Positions 44,347-55,017 of a stretch of 64,000 bases of DNA are shown one piece after another. A program made the translations under genes and the position numbers. Below the pieces are notes generated by a model. That model saw only the letters and a program-made list of their open reading frames with translations. It made no database searches and was not told where the DNA came from. Source of the stretch: an uncultured Mycoplasmataceae bacterium (lineage in GTDB: Bacteria > Bacillota_I > Bacilli_A > Mycoplasmatales > Mycoplasmoidaceae); contig CANEON010000002.1 in assembly GCA_947429165.1 (NCBI GenBank), positions 1 through 64,000 of the forward strand, written 5' to 3'. Positions within the stretch are counted from its first letter, which is position 1. The number at the start of each line of letters is the position of its first letter.

Positions 44347-46041
44347 ATGAATATTTTAGATTTATTAAAAAATGAAAAAGTTGAATTTTTTTGTTTAAAA
44401 GATGTTGTCATAGTGAACAAACTTAAGCAAGAAAAAACTGCAAGCGTTTTAGAAAAATTAAATACATTTAGTGGTAATGTTAGATTGTTACCAAGTTCAT
44501 CCAATTATGATTGATGAACAAAAGAAGAAAATGTTTCAGATAAGAGCTTAATTAATAATTGTGAAATTATATGTTTAGGAAGAGCAAGATATCCAAATAT
44601 CAAATATTTTAATGGTAAATTTGTTTCTTGCAACAATGTTTTGATAAGGAGTTTAGATAAAAGCAAGGTCTTAACAAAATATTTATATCATTTTATTAAT
44701 GCTAAGAAAAATGATTTTTATATTTCAACTTCTATTTATCCGAAATTTCATGTGGATACTTTTAATGAGACTCAAATCCCTGTTCCATCATTAAAAGCAC
44801 AACAAGAGATAGTTAGAATATTAGATAATTTCACAGAGCTTACAGCAGAACTTACAGCAGAGCTTACAGCTCGTAAAAAACAATATGATCACTACCGTGA
44901 TCAATTGTTATCTTTTGATGATAAGAAAATAAAAGAGGGGGGGGTCGAATATAAAATGGTTAATGATTTGATTTTAGAAGAATCTCTATGTTTAGTATCT
45001 CCATCATTCAAAATTCAAAAAAATAATTATGAAAAATCTGGAAAATTTCCAATAATCTCTCAAGATAAAGATTTAATTTGTGGATACACAAATCTTTCAG
45101 ACCCAAAAATTATAGATGACGAATATTGTGTATTTGGTGATCATACAGAAATTTTAAAATATGTCAATTTTAGATTTGTTCAGGGAGCAGATGGAATTAA
45201 AATTTTTAAATTTAATAAAAACAAAATTTTTCCTAAATATTTTTATTTTGCAATTCTTTCTAAATATTTCAAAGATTCTCAATATAAAAGACATTTTGAA
45301 AAATTACGAAATGTTTTAATACCATTACCTTCTATTCAAATCCAAAAACATATAGCTAATCAATTAAATAGTTTTTTTAAATTAACATCAGATTTATCAG
45401 AAGGTTTACCAAAAGAAATTAATTTAAGAGATAAACAATATTCATATTATCGTGATCTATTATTAAACTTTAAATTCTCTACACTCGAGAGAGAGGTAGA
45501 GTGAAAAATGATTAGTGAAATATGTTCAATTAAACGTGGCGAAGTTATTTCGAAGGATTATATAAACAATAATCCTGGAATTTATCCTGTTTATTCTTCT
45601 CAAACTCAAAATAACGGTGAATTAGGAAAAATTAATAAATTTTCTTTTAGTGGTGAATATTTAACTTGAACAACAGATGGTGCTTATGCTGGGTCTGTAT
45701 TTTATAGAAATGGCAAATTTAATGTAACAAACGTTTGTGGTCTTTTACAAATTAAAAACATGAATGAAGTAGACATTAAATATCTTTTATTTATATTAAA
45801 TAAATATGCTAAAAAATATGTTAACAAATCTATGGGGAATCCAAAATTAATGAGTAATGTAATGGCTAAAATTTTAATCCCTCTTCCTCCACTAGAAATT
45901 CAAAAAGCAATTGGGTTTATTTTAGATCTATTTGATAAATTAATAAATAATTTATCAGAAGGATTGCCAGCTGAAATAAAACTACGTCAACAACAATACG
46001 AATATTATCGTGATTTATTATTGTCATTTAGGAGGAATTAA
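44347..46041 (+). CDS. hsdS: type I restriction specificity subunit HsdS with three recognition modules
   Basis: A 564-residue protein, starting 1 nt after hsdM. Usual HsdS has about 400 residues and two target-recognition domains. Here three successive modules are seen, each a variable TRD followed by a conserved helix: IPVPSLKAQQEIVRIL...YDHYRDQLLSF, IPLPSIQIQKHIANQL...YSYYRDLLLNF and IPLPPLEIQKAIGFIL...YEYYRDLLLSF. Module 1's helix contains TELTAELTAELTA, like the TAEL spacer repeat of EcoR124. A G8 tract (44937-44944) lies between modules 1 and 2 and is in frame. TGA Trp at 45502 joins modules 2 and 3. HsdS sets the target sequence of the M2S complex. Confidence 0.9.
44832..44870 (+). repeat. 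TAEL-type 12-bp tandem repeat in hsdS
   Basis: The unit GCAGARCTTACA encodes T-A-E-L and occurs about three times (T E L, T A E L, T A E L, T A). In EcoR124I and EcoR124II, two versus three copies of this same tetrapeptide change the spacer length of the recognised sequence. Confidence 0.85.
44937..44944 (+). repeat. G8 homopolymer in hsdS between modules 1 and 2
   Basis: Eight G keep modules 1 to 3 in one frame. Nine G would stop the protein after about 202 residues and seven G after about 209, giving a single-module half-HsdS. An internal ATG (44956) lies 11 nt after the tract. Confidence 0.9.
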
Positions 46042-46043
46042 TT

Positions 46044-49000
46044 ATTAGCAAGTTTAATGTAATAGCACAATCTGATAACAGTACAGTTGTTGCTGAATAT
46101 ATCCCAGAAGATAAACGTTATAGAAGTTATCAAAGTGAAGCAGAACTAGAACGTAATTTTATCAAGCAATTAATTGATCAAAAATATGAATACATTAATG
46201 TAAAAGATGAAAAAGCATTAATCATAAACTTAAGACAACAAATTGAAAAATTAAATAATATTAAGTTTACAGGCAATGAGTGAGATATATTCTTTAAAAA
46301 TATCATTGCTAACCCCAATGATAGTATTGAACAAAAATCTGAGAAAATTCAATCACAATCTAGGTTTTATTTTAAAAGAGATGACAACTCTTCAATTAAT
46401 TTAAAATTAATTGATAAAGATAATATCCATGAAAATAATCTTCAAGTTATTAATCAATATGAAGAACAAAATGGAACCCACAAAACAAGATATGATGTTA
46501 CTATTTTAGTAAACGGTTTACCACTAGTTCATATTGAATTAAAAAGAAGAAGTATTAAGTTAGAAGAAGCATTTAATCAAATAGAGAGATATCAAAGAGA
46601 TAGCTTTTGAGCATCTTCAGGGTTGTTTAATTTTATCCAAATTTTTGTAATTTCAAATGGAACTTACACGAAATATTATTCAAACTCTACTAGATTTAAC
46701 ATTGCTCACAACAAAAATAATAAAAGAATAAAAACAAGTAATAGTTTTGAGTTTACTTCTTATTGAGCAGATCAAAAAAATAAGAAAATTATTGATTTAG
46801 AAGATTTTACAAAAACTTTTTTTTCAAAACATACATTATTAAATGTATTAACTAAATATTGCATACTAAATGAAGATAAAACATTGTTAGTAATGAGGCC
46901 ATATCAAATTGTTGCCACAGAAAAGATTATTAATAGAATTGAAATTAGTAATAACTATAAGACATATGGATCAATAAAAGCTGGAGGATATATTTGGCAT
47001 ACAACAGGTAGTGGTAAAACGTTAACTTCATTTAAAACTTCTGTGTTAGCTTCAAATCTTTCATATATTGATAAAGTATTATTTGTAGTTGATCGTAAAG
47101 ATTTAGACTACCAAACAATGAGAGAATATGAAAATTTTCAAAAAGGTACTGCAAATGCTATTTCATCAACAAATGAATTAAAAGCTAAACTTGAATCAAA
47201 TGAAAGTAAGATTATTATTACAACAATTCAAAAACTAGCTAATTTTGTAAAACAAAATAAAAAAAGTTCTGCATTAAATAAACATATTGTTTTAATATTT
47301 GATGAATGTCATAGATCTCAATTTGGTGAAATGCACAAAGATATTACCAAAGCATTTAAGAAATATCATTTATTTGGTTTTACCGGAACACCAATATTTA
47401 ATGTAAATCAATCTAATCCATCTAAATATTCCGCATTAAAAACTACCGAACAAATCTTTGGTGATAAATTACATACATACACCATTGTTAATGCAATTGA
47501 CGATGGTAATGTATTACCATTTAAATATTCTTATGTCAAGACAATTCATGAAAAAGAAAACATTGTAGATAAAGAAGTTGAAGATATTGATTGAAAAAAA
47601 GTTTATAGTGATCCACGATATATAGAACAAATAACTAAATACATTCTTGAACATTTTGAACAAGCTACATATCGTAAAGGAAATCCATATGAGTTTAAAT
47701 ACATCACGAACATTTCAGAAATGATTAATGCAGACAAATGTGGTAAAACATACGAATCTAGAGAAAAGAGAAAACTAACTGGCTTTAATTCAATTCTTTG
47801 TGTATCTTCTATAGAAGTAGCAAAAAAATATTATGAAGAATTTAAAAAACAAATGGAGTTAAATCCGGATAAAAAAATTAAAATAGCTACTATTTTTAGT
47901 TTTGCTCCTAATGAAAGTGAAGATTCGTTCCTCCTTGAAGAAAACTCTGAATCAACTTCAAATCTTGATTTACCATCAAGAGAATTTTTGGAAAGTGCAA
48001 TTAAAGACTATAACAAAATGTTTGGCGTTTCTTATGATACATCTTCAGATAAATTCCAAAACTATTATAAGGATGTTTCTGTGAGAATGAAAAATAGAGA
48101 TATAGATCTATTAATTGTTGTCAATATGTTCTTAACAGGCTTTGACTCAACTACACTAAATACATTATGAGTTGATAAAGATCTAAAACTTCACGGATTA
48201 ATTCAAGCTTATTCAAGAACTAATAGAATTCTTAATAAAGTTAAAACATTTGGAAACATTATTTCATTTAGAAATTTAGAAAAAAGAACAAATGAAGCAA
48301 TTGCATTGTTTGGAAACGAAAAAGCTTCTGGTATTTGTTTGCTAAGAACATTTACCGATTATTACAATGGTTATGAAAATAATTTAGGTTATGTTCAATT
48401 AATTGAACAAATTAAAACATCATTCCCGTTACCAAATATTCCTTTTGGCGAAAAACAAGAAAAGCAATTTATTCAAGTATTTGGAAAAATACTAAAGATG
48501 ATTAACTTACTTTCTTCTTTTGATGAATTTACAAATGATAAGCGTATTCTTAATGAAAGAGACATGCAAGACTATCAAAGTATTTATTTAACACTTCAAG
48601 ATAAATGACGTAAGAACAAAATGACTTCTAACCAAAGAGAAGATATTACAGATGATATTGTTTTTGAAACAGAATTAGTAAAACAATATGATATTAATAT
48701 TGACTACATTTTGTTCTTGGTTAAAGAATACAAACTGTTACCAAAAAACAATGAAGAAATCAGAATTAAGATAGAAAAAGCCATTGAATCCAGTCCGACA
48801 TTACGTAGTAAAAAAGAACTTATTCAACAATTTATCCAACATATTATGGATGAAGATGACATATTCAACGAATGAAAAGAATTTGTATCTAAAAATAGAG
48901 AAACAGATTTAGACGAAATTATTAAAGAAGAAAACCTTAATCCTGTAAAAACTAAATCATTCATGAATAGTTGTTTTGAAAACAACCAATTTAAAACTAT

Positions 49001-49127
49001 TGGAAATGATATTAATGAAATATTACCAGCTACATCTTTATTTGGAAAAAACAATCGTTTTAAAAAGAAAAAAGTGGTCTCTGATAAATTACTTATATTT
49101 TTTGAAAAATATTCAAATATACAATAA
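46044..49127 (+). CDS. hsdR: type I restriction enzyme HsdR (non-ATG start)
   Basis: About 1027 residues. It has the N-terminal PD-(D/E)xK nuclease (LVHIELKRR, with the catalytic E/K near residue 170), helicase Walker A HTTGSGKTLTSF, the DECH box (FDECHRSQFGE), GFTGTPIF and later helicase motifs (NMFLTGFDS). The N-terminus VIAQSDNSTVVAEYIPE is the conserved HsdR opening, yet no ATG, GTG or TTG lies in frame between it and the upstream in-frame TAG (46029). The best start is ATT 46044 (or 46041), with AGGAGG at 46030-46035. HsdR cuts DNA after ATP-driven translocation. Confidence 0.88.
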
Positions 49128-49178
49128 CAATAATTTTGTAAAATGAAAAACTTTTTTATTGGTTTATTTAGAGATTAA

Positions 49179-50246
49179 TTATTTTTTTAAAGTCTTCAAT
49201 TTTATTTCATCAAAAGGTCTTGGACCTTCGTTTTGAGGAATAATTCCAATATTTCTTAATTGATTAAGAATTGGATAGCGACCGTTATTCGATAGATTTT
49301 TAACGAATAAAAAAGAAACAATAATTGGTTTTTTATTTTTATTTTCTCTAAAAAAATCAAACATTCGTTTTAATTCTTTTTCAGAAAAAGCAGTTCTATT
49401 CGAAACATTTTTTAAAAATTCTTCATAAGTGTTGCATTTTAATTCATCTCATTTTTGAAGAATACAATATCAAGACACAATAGAAGTGTAACCTTTTGTA
49501 GTACCATCCTTACCTATTCTATATATAACCAATATGTCGCCAGGTTTTATTTCTAATATTTTTTCTTTAGAAACTTTACTAATATAAATTTTCTCTATTG
49601 AATACGTTGAAGCAATGTCCTCATACCGCCCATGATCAAGTCGTTTAGAATTTGCATCTATACCAAAAAGTTTGTTATGAAAGGAATCATATATAGGCAG
49701 CCAAAAATATCTTTGTTGTTTGTTGGGAAAGAAACAAATAGGATAATTCTGTTTAATAGAATTGTTAATGTTATAAGAAATTTCTTTAATAAAAACCAAT
49801 TCCCCATTATCTTTTATTTTATCATATTGTTTAAAACCATAATCTTTAAGGAGTTTTATTAAACCATTAGTCTCAGCATTTTCAAAAATTGTTACATATA
49901 AATTTTTGATATTTTTTTCAAATGCATAATCAAATATTTCTTTTAGAAATCTTTCGCCTAACCTTTTATTTGTTGATTGAATTTTAAAAGTACTAATTTT
50001 TATACAATTATTTGTATTAGTAAAATTACAATTTTCTTGATATTCAGAAAAATTCTCGATTTTTAAATGTAAAAATCCTACAATTTTATCTTTATTGTAA
50101 CAAACCATTCTTGCTCTTATATCGTTTGCGCATTTTTTGTTTCATCAATCTATAAATTCAGGATAAGATTTTTTTAACGAATCAAAAAAAGGATCATTTA
50201 AATTAATTTCAGAAAATTGTTTTAATTTATAAGTTACAATATCCAT
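49179..50246 (-). CDS. GNAT acetyltransferase-like protein with C-terminal PUA/EVE-like domain
   Basis: A 355-residue protein. Residues 1-150 look like a GNAT fold (IVGFLHLKI, FKIQSTNKRLGERFLKEIFDYA, ENAETNGLIKLLKDYGF). Residues 170-290 contain KPGDILVIYRIG...KGYTSIVSWYCIL, resembling PUA/EVE/ASCH-type beta barrels that bind modified bases or RNA. The last 60 residues end in a basic helix. The upstream gene encodes an ASCH-like protein 1 nt away, so the two form a pair. Located just beside the type I locus (convergent). Acetyltransferase substrate unknown; domain calls are by eye. Confidence 0.6.
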
Positions 50247-50247
50247 A

Positions 50248-50655
50248 CTAAATATTAATTCCCATTTCTCTTATTGAATTAATTGACATATAAATAAAAT
50301 TTTGTGGAGGGTGTTTAACACCAAAATCTGTTATTTTTTTATCACGAATTTTTATTATTTTGCCAAGCTCATATGCATAACCTATTTTTCTGTTTTTGAA
50401 ATATTTTTTGAAAAATATCTTTGATATTCCGGAATATTTTTTAGTTTTTTGTCAAAGTTTTTCAACAGGCAATTTAATAATATTCTTAACTTCTACAAGA
50501 GCAACAACTTTCATATCAGGATATGTTGAATAAATCAAAATTGTATCAAAATTGTTTTTCGGAATGCTTTTTCTATATTCAAATTTTTTAGTGCCATTTA
50601 ATATATTTTTAACAAAATCTGGCATTATCGATATAAGGATGACATTTTTTTTCAT
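50248..50655 (-). CDS. ASCH-domain-like protein
   Basis: A 135-residue protein. Start MKKNVILISIMPDFVKNILNGTKKFEYRK matches the ASCH pattern (I.P.y...Il.G.Kt.E.R), followed by ILIYSTYPDMKVVALVEV. ASCH is a PUA-like RNA- or modified-base-binding barrel. It is followed 1 nt later by the GNAT/PUA-like gene. Role unknown; a reader of modified nucleic acid near a restriction locus is plausible. Confidence 0.68.
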
Positions 50656-50803
50656 AATTATTAGTGATTATAATTTCTTTTTTTCAAATGACACCTCTAA
50701 AATAAATTTGAAATATATGTTTAATATTTTATTAAAAAATAACTGTTTTCCTTTTTAAAAACTTTATGTCAGACAATAATTTTGCAAAATTTTTATAAAT
50801 AAA

Positions 50804-52231
50804 TTAATTATTCTTAATCTCTTTTTCGCTAGGAACAGCAATAGCTGTTGTTCTTAATACTCCAGTCATTGCTTTAGTGATGATATCAACACATTCATCA
50901 GAGTTTAAATAATTATTAGGTTCTTCCTCGATTGTGTTGTCTTCATCAAAGTCAAATCTTTCTTTATTGATAAAAGTCTTGTGAGTATTGCCACTAGATT
51001 TATATTGATCTAAAGTGTTATCTTCTTTAACTTCAACTTTAGTTGAAGGAATTTCATTACCAAATTCAATCTTGGTTTCTTGTTCATTATTAATCTTAGT
51101 GAAGCTAATAACTTCATCTTCTAAGTTAGATTCATCAGATGATGAATCTTCTTTAGTAGAGATTAAGAATGAAACTCTAATATTCTTTAAGTTAGTGTAA
51201 TCTACACCCGCAACTACTGATAATTCGTTGTTAGATGAAAGACCTTTAAAGATTGTTCTTACATCACTAATGATTGTTGGGGGAGTAGATTCATTAATTT
51301 TTAAGTTAACAATAACTTCTTGAGCGTTATCTAACTTAATATCAGTATATGAAGCTTCAATACATTTACTAATCTTATTCTTTAAATTAGTTAAAGAATA
51401 ATCTTGATCTAAGTTAAATGCATTAGCATTAAATACCGGACATTTAACAAAGAAGTTTTTAAGATCAGCAAAGTCAATGTTCATTTCTGTAGCATTATTG
51501 ATCATGTCTGCTACTTCACCAATAATAGTAGTTACTTGTTCGTTAGCTTTTTCAAAAGCTCTCATGAACGAAATATCCATACCACTATTCTTAATGATTA
51601 AATCATTGCTAATAGTAGTAATACTATTAACTTGTTTCTTTAATTCTTTCAAGTTATTAAGAGCATTAGTGTAAATAGTATTACCTTCAGCAGTAATTGA
51701 TGGTAAGTTTACAACTGCTACTGTTAAGATTCCCATTTCTTTAGCAATCTTAGCAATTTCAGGAGTCGCCCCACTTCCTGTTCCTTTACCAAGTCCTGCA
51801 ACTAAGAATAATAAATCAGTACCTTGTAATACTTGTTTAATTGCATCTCTATCTTCTTCTACAGAAGTTTTACCAATTAATGGGTCTCCTCCACTACCTG
51901 CTCCTCTTAATAATGTTTTACCTAAAAGGTAAACATTAGAAAGATTAGAGATTTTTCTTAAAGAGGTAACATCGGTATTAAGAGCATAAATTTGAACATT
52001 ATCAGCTCATACACGAGCTTCTTTCATGTATTTAATTACATTACATCCAGCTCCTCCAATACCAAATACTTTAATGTTAAAGTTACCAACATTTTCATCT
52101 ATACCATCAAGGTTGTTTAAGAATTTATCTTTTAATGGATTAACATTAAAATTAGCTTCAAACTTTGGTTTGTTTGAATCTTGTTCGTTAGTTTCTACCT
52201 TGTTAATTATCTTGTTTAGTAAATTTTCCAT
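50804..52231 (-). CDS. ftsZ: cell division protein FtsZ
   Basis: A 475-residue tubulin-like GTPase. FGIGGAGCNVI, the T4 tubulin loop as AGLGKGTGSGATPEIAK, and NTDV are in place. A long hydrophilic N-terminal extension (about 50 residues) precedes the core, and the acidic C-terminal linker (DSSSDESNLEDE and more) is unusually long. FtsZ forms the division ring. Last of the mraZ-rsmH-orf-ftsZ group; ATG follows the upstream stop by 1 nt with AGGAGG before it. Confidence 0.94.
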
Positions 52232-52232
52232 A

Positions 52233-53498
52233 TTATCCTCCTAACTTAGCAGCTCACTTAGTAGTGATTACTCCAACTTTAAGTAAAATTTCTTTCTTCA
52301 ATTGATCATTAAATGTATTCTGAGATACATAAGGATCAACTGAATATTTAACGTAGTTCTTAGCTTTTTGAGTAGCATTAGTGTAGTCAACTGCACCTAA
52401 CATTGCATTTAAGTTCTTATCTTCGATACCAATAATATTGTTATCAAATGTTTTAAATTGTGGGTTAACTAATTGACCTAAGAACTTATTGGCCATGTTA
52501 TTAGCATTAATATACATATTGTCATAAGACAATTGAATTCTTGATAAGATGTTGTTAATTCTGTTGTTGATTAATTCAATAAACTTCTTATTAGTGTAAT
52601 TAATGTAACTGATAAATGCCCCAGCAGTTGCTACTTTTAAGTTTAAGAAGTCTTCTTTATGAATATTAACTATTGATACATTAGTATCAACTAGCTTAAT
52701 AGCATCTAATGAATCAATAATTGGAATTAAGTTTTGACCTTCAGGAATAGAGAATTGGTGTTTAACCTTATCAACCATTCAATTACTTCCAGTATCAATC
52801 TTTTCAAAGTAAACTAAGTTGTTGTTAGTATCATAGAAGTTGATAGTAGAACTATCGCTCTTAACATCAATTACTAAATTTCTCTTATGGTATTCATTAA
52901 CTCTTTCAAGGCATCCAGAGAAACAAATTTGGTTATTGATAATACCTAAACAACTTACTTTACATTCAGCAGCTAGATCTTTAAATCTCTTATACATTTC
53001 TGCATTAGTTACATAAGCCACATACTCAAAGTTAAGCATTCTTCCTTTTTTACCATAAGGAAAACTAGATAAATTATGACCATCTAATGTTCATAATTCA
53101 GGATGAACATTAATGATTCTTTCATTTGTAACTGCATCTAGGAAATCAACTTTATTTACAAATGATAAATAATCATTTTGATCTAATTCTTTAGATTCAT
53201 TCAATTCAAAATCTTTAGAGATGTTCTTAACAACTCTAACAGGTAAATAACTTACATTAATAATGTAACGTTTAACAATTACTCCGATGAACTCGTCAGC
53301 TTTAGTTAATAACTCTAATAATTTTTCTTTTAACAAATCTTTGTTGATAAATTCAAGTTTATCATTTAGATAGTTAATATCTAAATAATCAAAGAATAAA
53401 CAGTTAATTTTACCATTAATAGCTTTTTCCACCACTAACACATTAACTCTTGATTTGTTAAAAGAGATTACTCCATAAACATCCTTTAGGTTATACAT
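52233..53498 (-). CDS. division-cluster protein in the FtsA position (MG223-like)
   Basis: A 421-residue protein between rsmH and ftsZ. In M. genitalium the same slot (mraZ-mraW-MG223-ftsZ) holds a protein of similar size with no assigned role. The N-terminus (YGVISFNKSRVNVLVVEK) and the later AIKLV, GAFISYIN segments are compatible with a diverged actin-fold FtsA-like protein, but the phosphate-binding motifs are not clear. TGA Trp codons occur at residues 136 and 240 (MVDKV follows). Translationally coupled to rsmH (TAATG). Confidence 0.75.
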
Positions 53499-54424
53499 TA
53501 GTTCATCCTCCTAATTGCTCTTAACTTAGCACTACGTGCTCGGTTATTATTAGCAATTTCATTTTCAGTTGGAACAATAGGTTTACGAGTTAATAACTCA
53601 TAATCAGTATTTGAATTCATTATTGGGACTTCTTTAGGAATGTGAGTCACAATAATATCATTAAAGAATTGTTTTACAATTCTGTCTTCTAAAGAATGGA
53701 AAGTAATGATTACTAGTCTTCCATCTTTATTTAAGAATTCAACACTATCAGCTAACAATTGTTTTAAGTTATCTAATTCATGGTTAACTTCAATTCTTAA
53801 AGCTTGGAAGTATACACGTGCAGGGTGTTTAGATTTAAATAAATCTTTTTTGTTTACATTATTTTTAATAATGTCAACTAATTGACCTGTAGTTTCAATT
53901 GGTTTTAATTTTCTTTGATTAACAATTGCATTAACTACATTTCTAGGATTATTAACTTCACCATAAGTTCTGAACACTCTAGTTAATTCCTTAGGTTCAT
54001 AACTATTAATAACCATATATGCATCTAATTCATCATTTTGATCCATTCTCATATCTAATCTTGCATCAAAATGATAACTAAATCCTCTGTTTGCATCATC
54101 AAACATTGGTGATGAAACACCAAGATCAGCAATAATTCCGTCAACCTTATTAATATCTAATGAATTTAAGATAGTTTTAATATCTTTAAAATTACGATTA
54201 ACTAAAATAACATTTTTCTTATCTTTAAATTCATTAGATAAATACTTAAAAGCATCAGAGTCCATATCTAAGCAAATAATTTTGCCTTGACTATTTAAGC
54301 AAGACAAAATTTTGTTTGTGTGGCCACCTCTTCCGCAAGTGCAATCTACATAGATACCATTTGGTTTTATGTTTAGCACCTTGATTGCTTCATTTAGCAA
54401 TACTGGATTGTGAAGATTATTCAT
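53498..54424 (-). CDS. rsmH: 16S rRNA (cytosine(1402)-N4)-methyltransferase RsmH
   Basis: A 308-residue methyltransferase. HNPVLLNEAI, VDCTCGRGGHT, ADLGVSSPMFDDANRGFS and FHSLEDRIVK are classic MraW/RsmH motifs. ATG 54424 was chosen (MNNLHNPV) because the conserved HxPVLL follows and GGAGG precedes it; an in-frame ATG 38 codons earlier lies inside mraZ. Overlaps the mraZ stop. Confidence 0.95.
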   Translation of the reverse strand: MNNLHNPVLLNEAIKVLNIKPNGIYVDCTCGRGGHTNKILSCLNSQGKIICLDMDSDAFKYLSNEFKDKKNVILVNRNFKDIKTILNSLDINKVDGIIADLGVSSPMFDDANRGFSYHFDARLDMRMDQNDELDAYMVINSYEPKELTRVFRTYGEVNNPRNVVNAIVNQRKLKPIETTGQLVDIIKNNVNKKDLFKSKHPARVYFQALRIEVNHELDNLKQLLADSVEFLNKDGRLVIITFHSLEDRIVKQFFNDIIVTHIPKEVPIMNSNTDYELLTRKPIVPTENEIANNNRARSAKLRAIRRMN

Positions 54425-54851
54425 TGTCTTCCTCCAGTCTTTCAGCAATTGTTTCATAAGTTTTATCTGTTTCAGACTTAAACTTGTTGTAAGTTTGTTC
54501 ATCTCAGATTTCGATCTTATTACCAATTCCGATAACAACTACAGATGAACTAATGTTTGCTTCTTTTAACAAATTAGCAGGAATCAAGATTCTTCTAGCT
54601 TTATCTAATTCAACATTTGCAGCATTTGCTAACAATTGTCTAATGACGATTCTTGAATCTTTCTTAGTTTGAGTTAAGTTCATTAATTTGTTAGCATATG
54701 CTTCAAAACTATTAGAACTTCTTACTTCAAGGCAACCATCAAAGCCTTTTGAAATAACAATTTCATTTCCTAGAGAACTTGCAAATTTAGCAGGCATTGA
54801 TAGTCTGTTCTTTGCATCTATGTTATGGAAATAAGTTCCTAGAAATATCAT
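54417..54851 (-). CDS. mraZ: MraZ transcriptional regulator
   Basis: A 144-residue protein with two SpoVT/AbrB-like repeats: GTYFHNIDAKNRLSMPAKF and later ELDKARRILIPANLL, each with the DxKGR-type motif. First gene of the division cluster, which MraZ represses in other bacteria. Start 54851 (MIFLGTY) is preferred over 54893 for homology. TGA Trp at residue 116. Confidence 0.94.
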
Positions 54852-54884
54852 TGTTCCACTTTCTCCCACTTTGTAACACTTTTT

Positions 54885-54890
54885 ATTATA
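54885..54890 (-). promoter_or_regulatory. -10 of the division cluster promoter
   Basis: TATAAT on the minus strand, 34 nt upstream of the mraZ ATG; a TTGTTT -35-like sequence lies about 18 nt further. AAAGTGGGAGAAAGTGG repeats between promoter and gene are reminiscent of the direct GTGGG-type boxes bound by MraZ elsewhere. Confidence 0.5.
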
Positions 54891-54962
54891 CATAAAAAGA
54901 AATAAAAAACAAAAAAATTTAAAAATATTTTTTTAATTACTTTTTTTCCGAATAAAACATGA

Positions 54963-54994
54963 TAAAAAAAAATAATCTAGCTAATGCTAGATTA
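54963..54994 (-). terminator. terminator of the lipoprotein operon
   Basis: TAATCTAGC-TAAT-GCTAGATTA (54973-54994), followed on the minus strand by a T run. It lies 24 nt after the stop at 55018. Confidence 0.85.
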
Positions 54995-55017
54995 CTATTT
55001 GATATTTTTTTCAGAAA

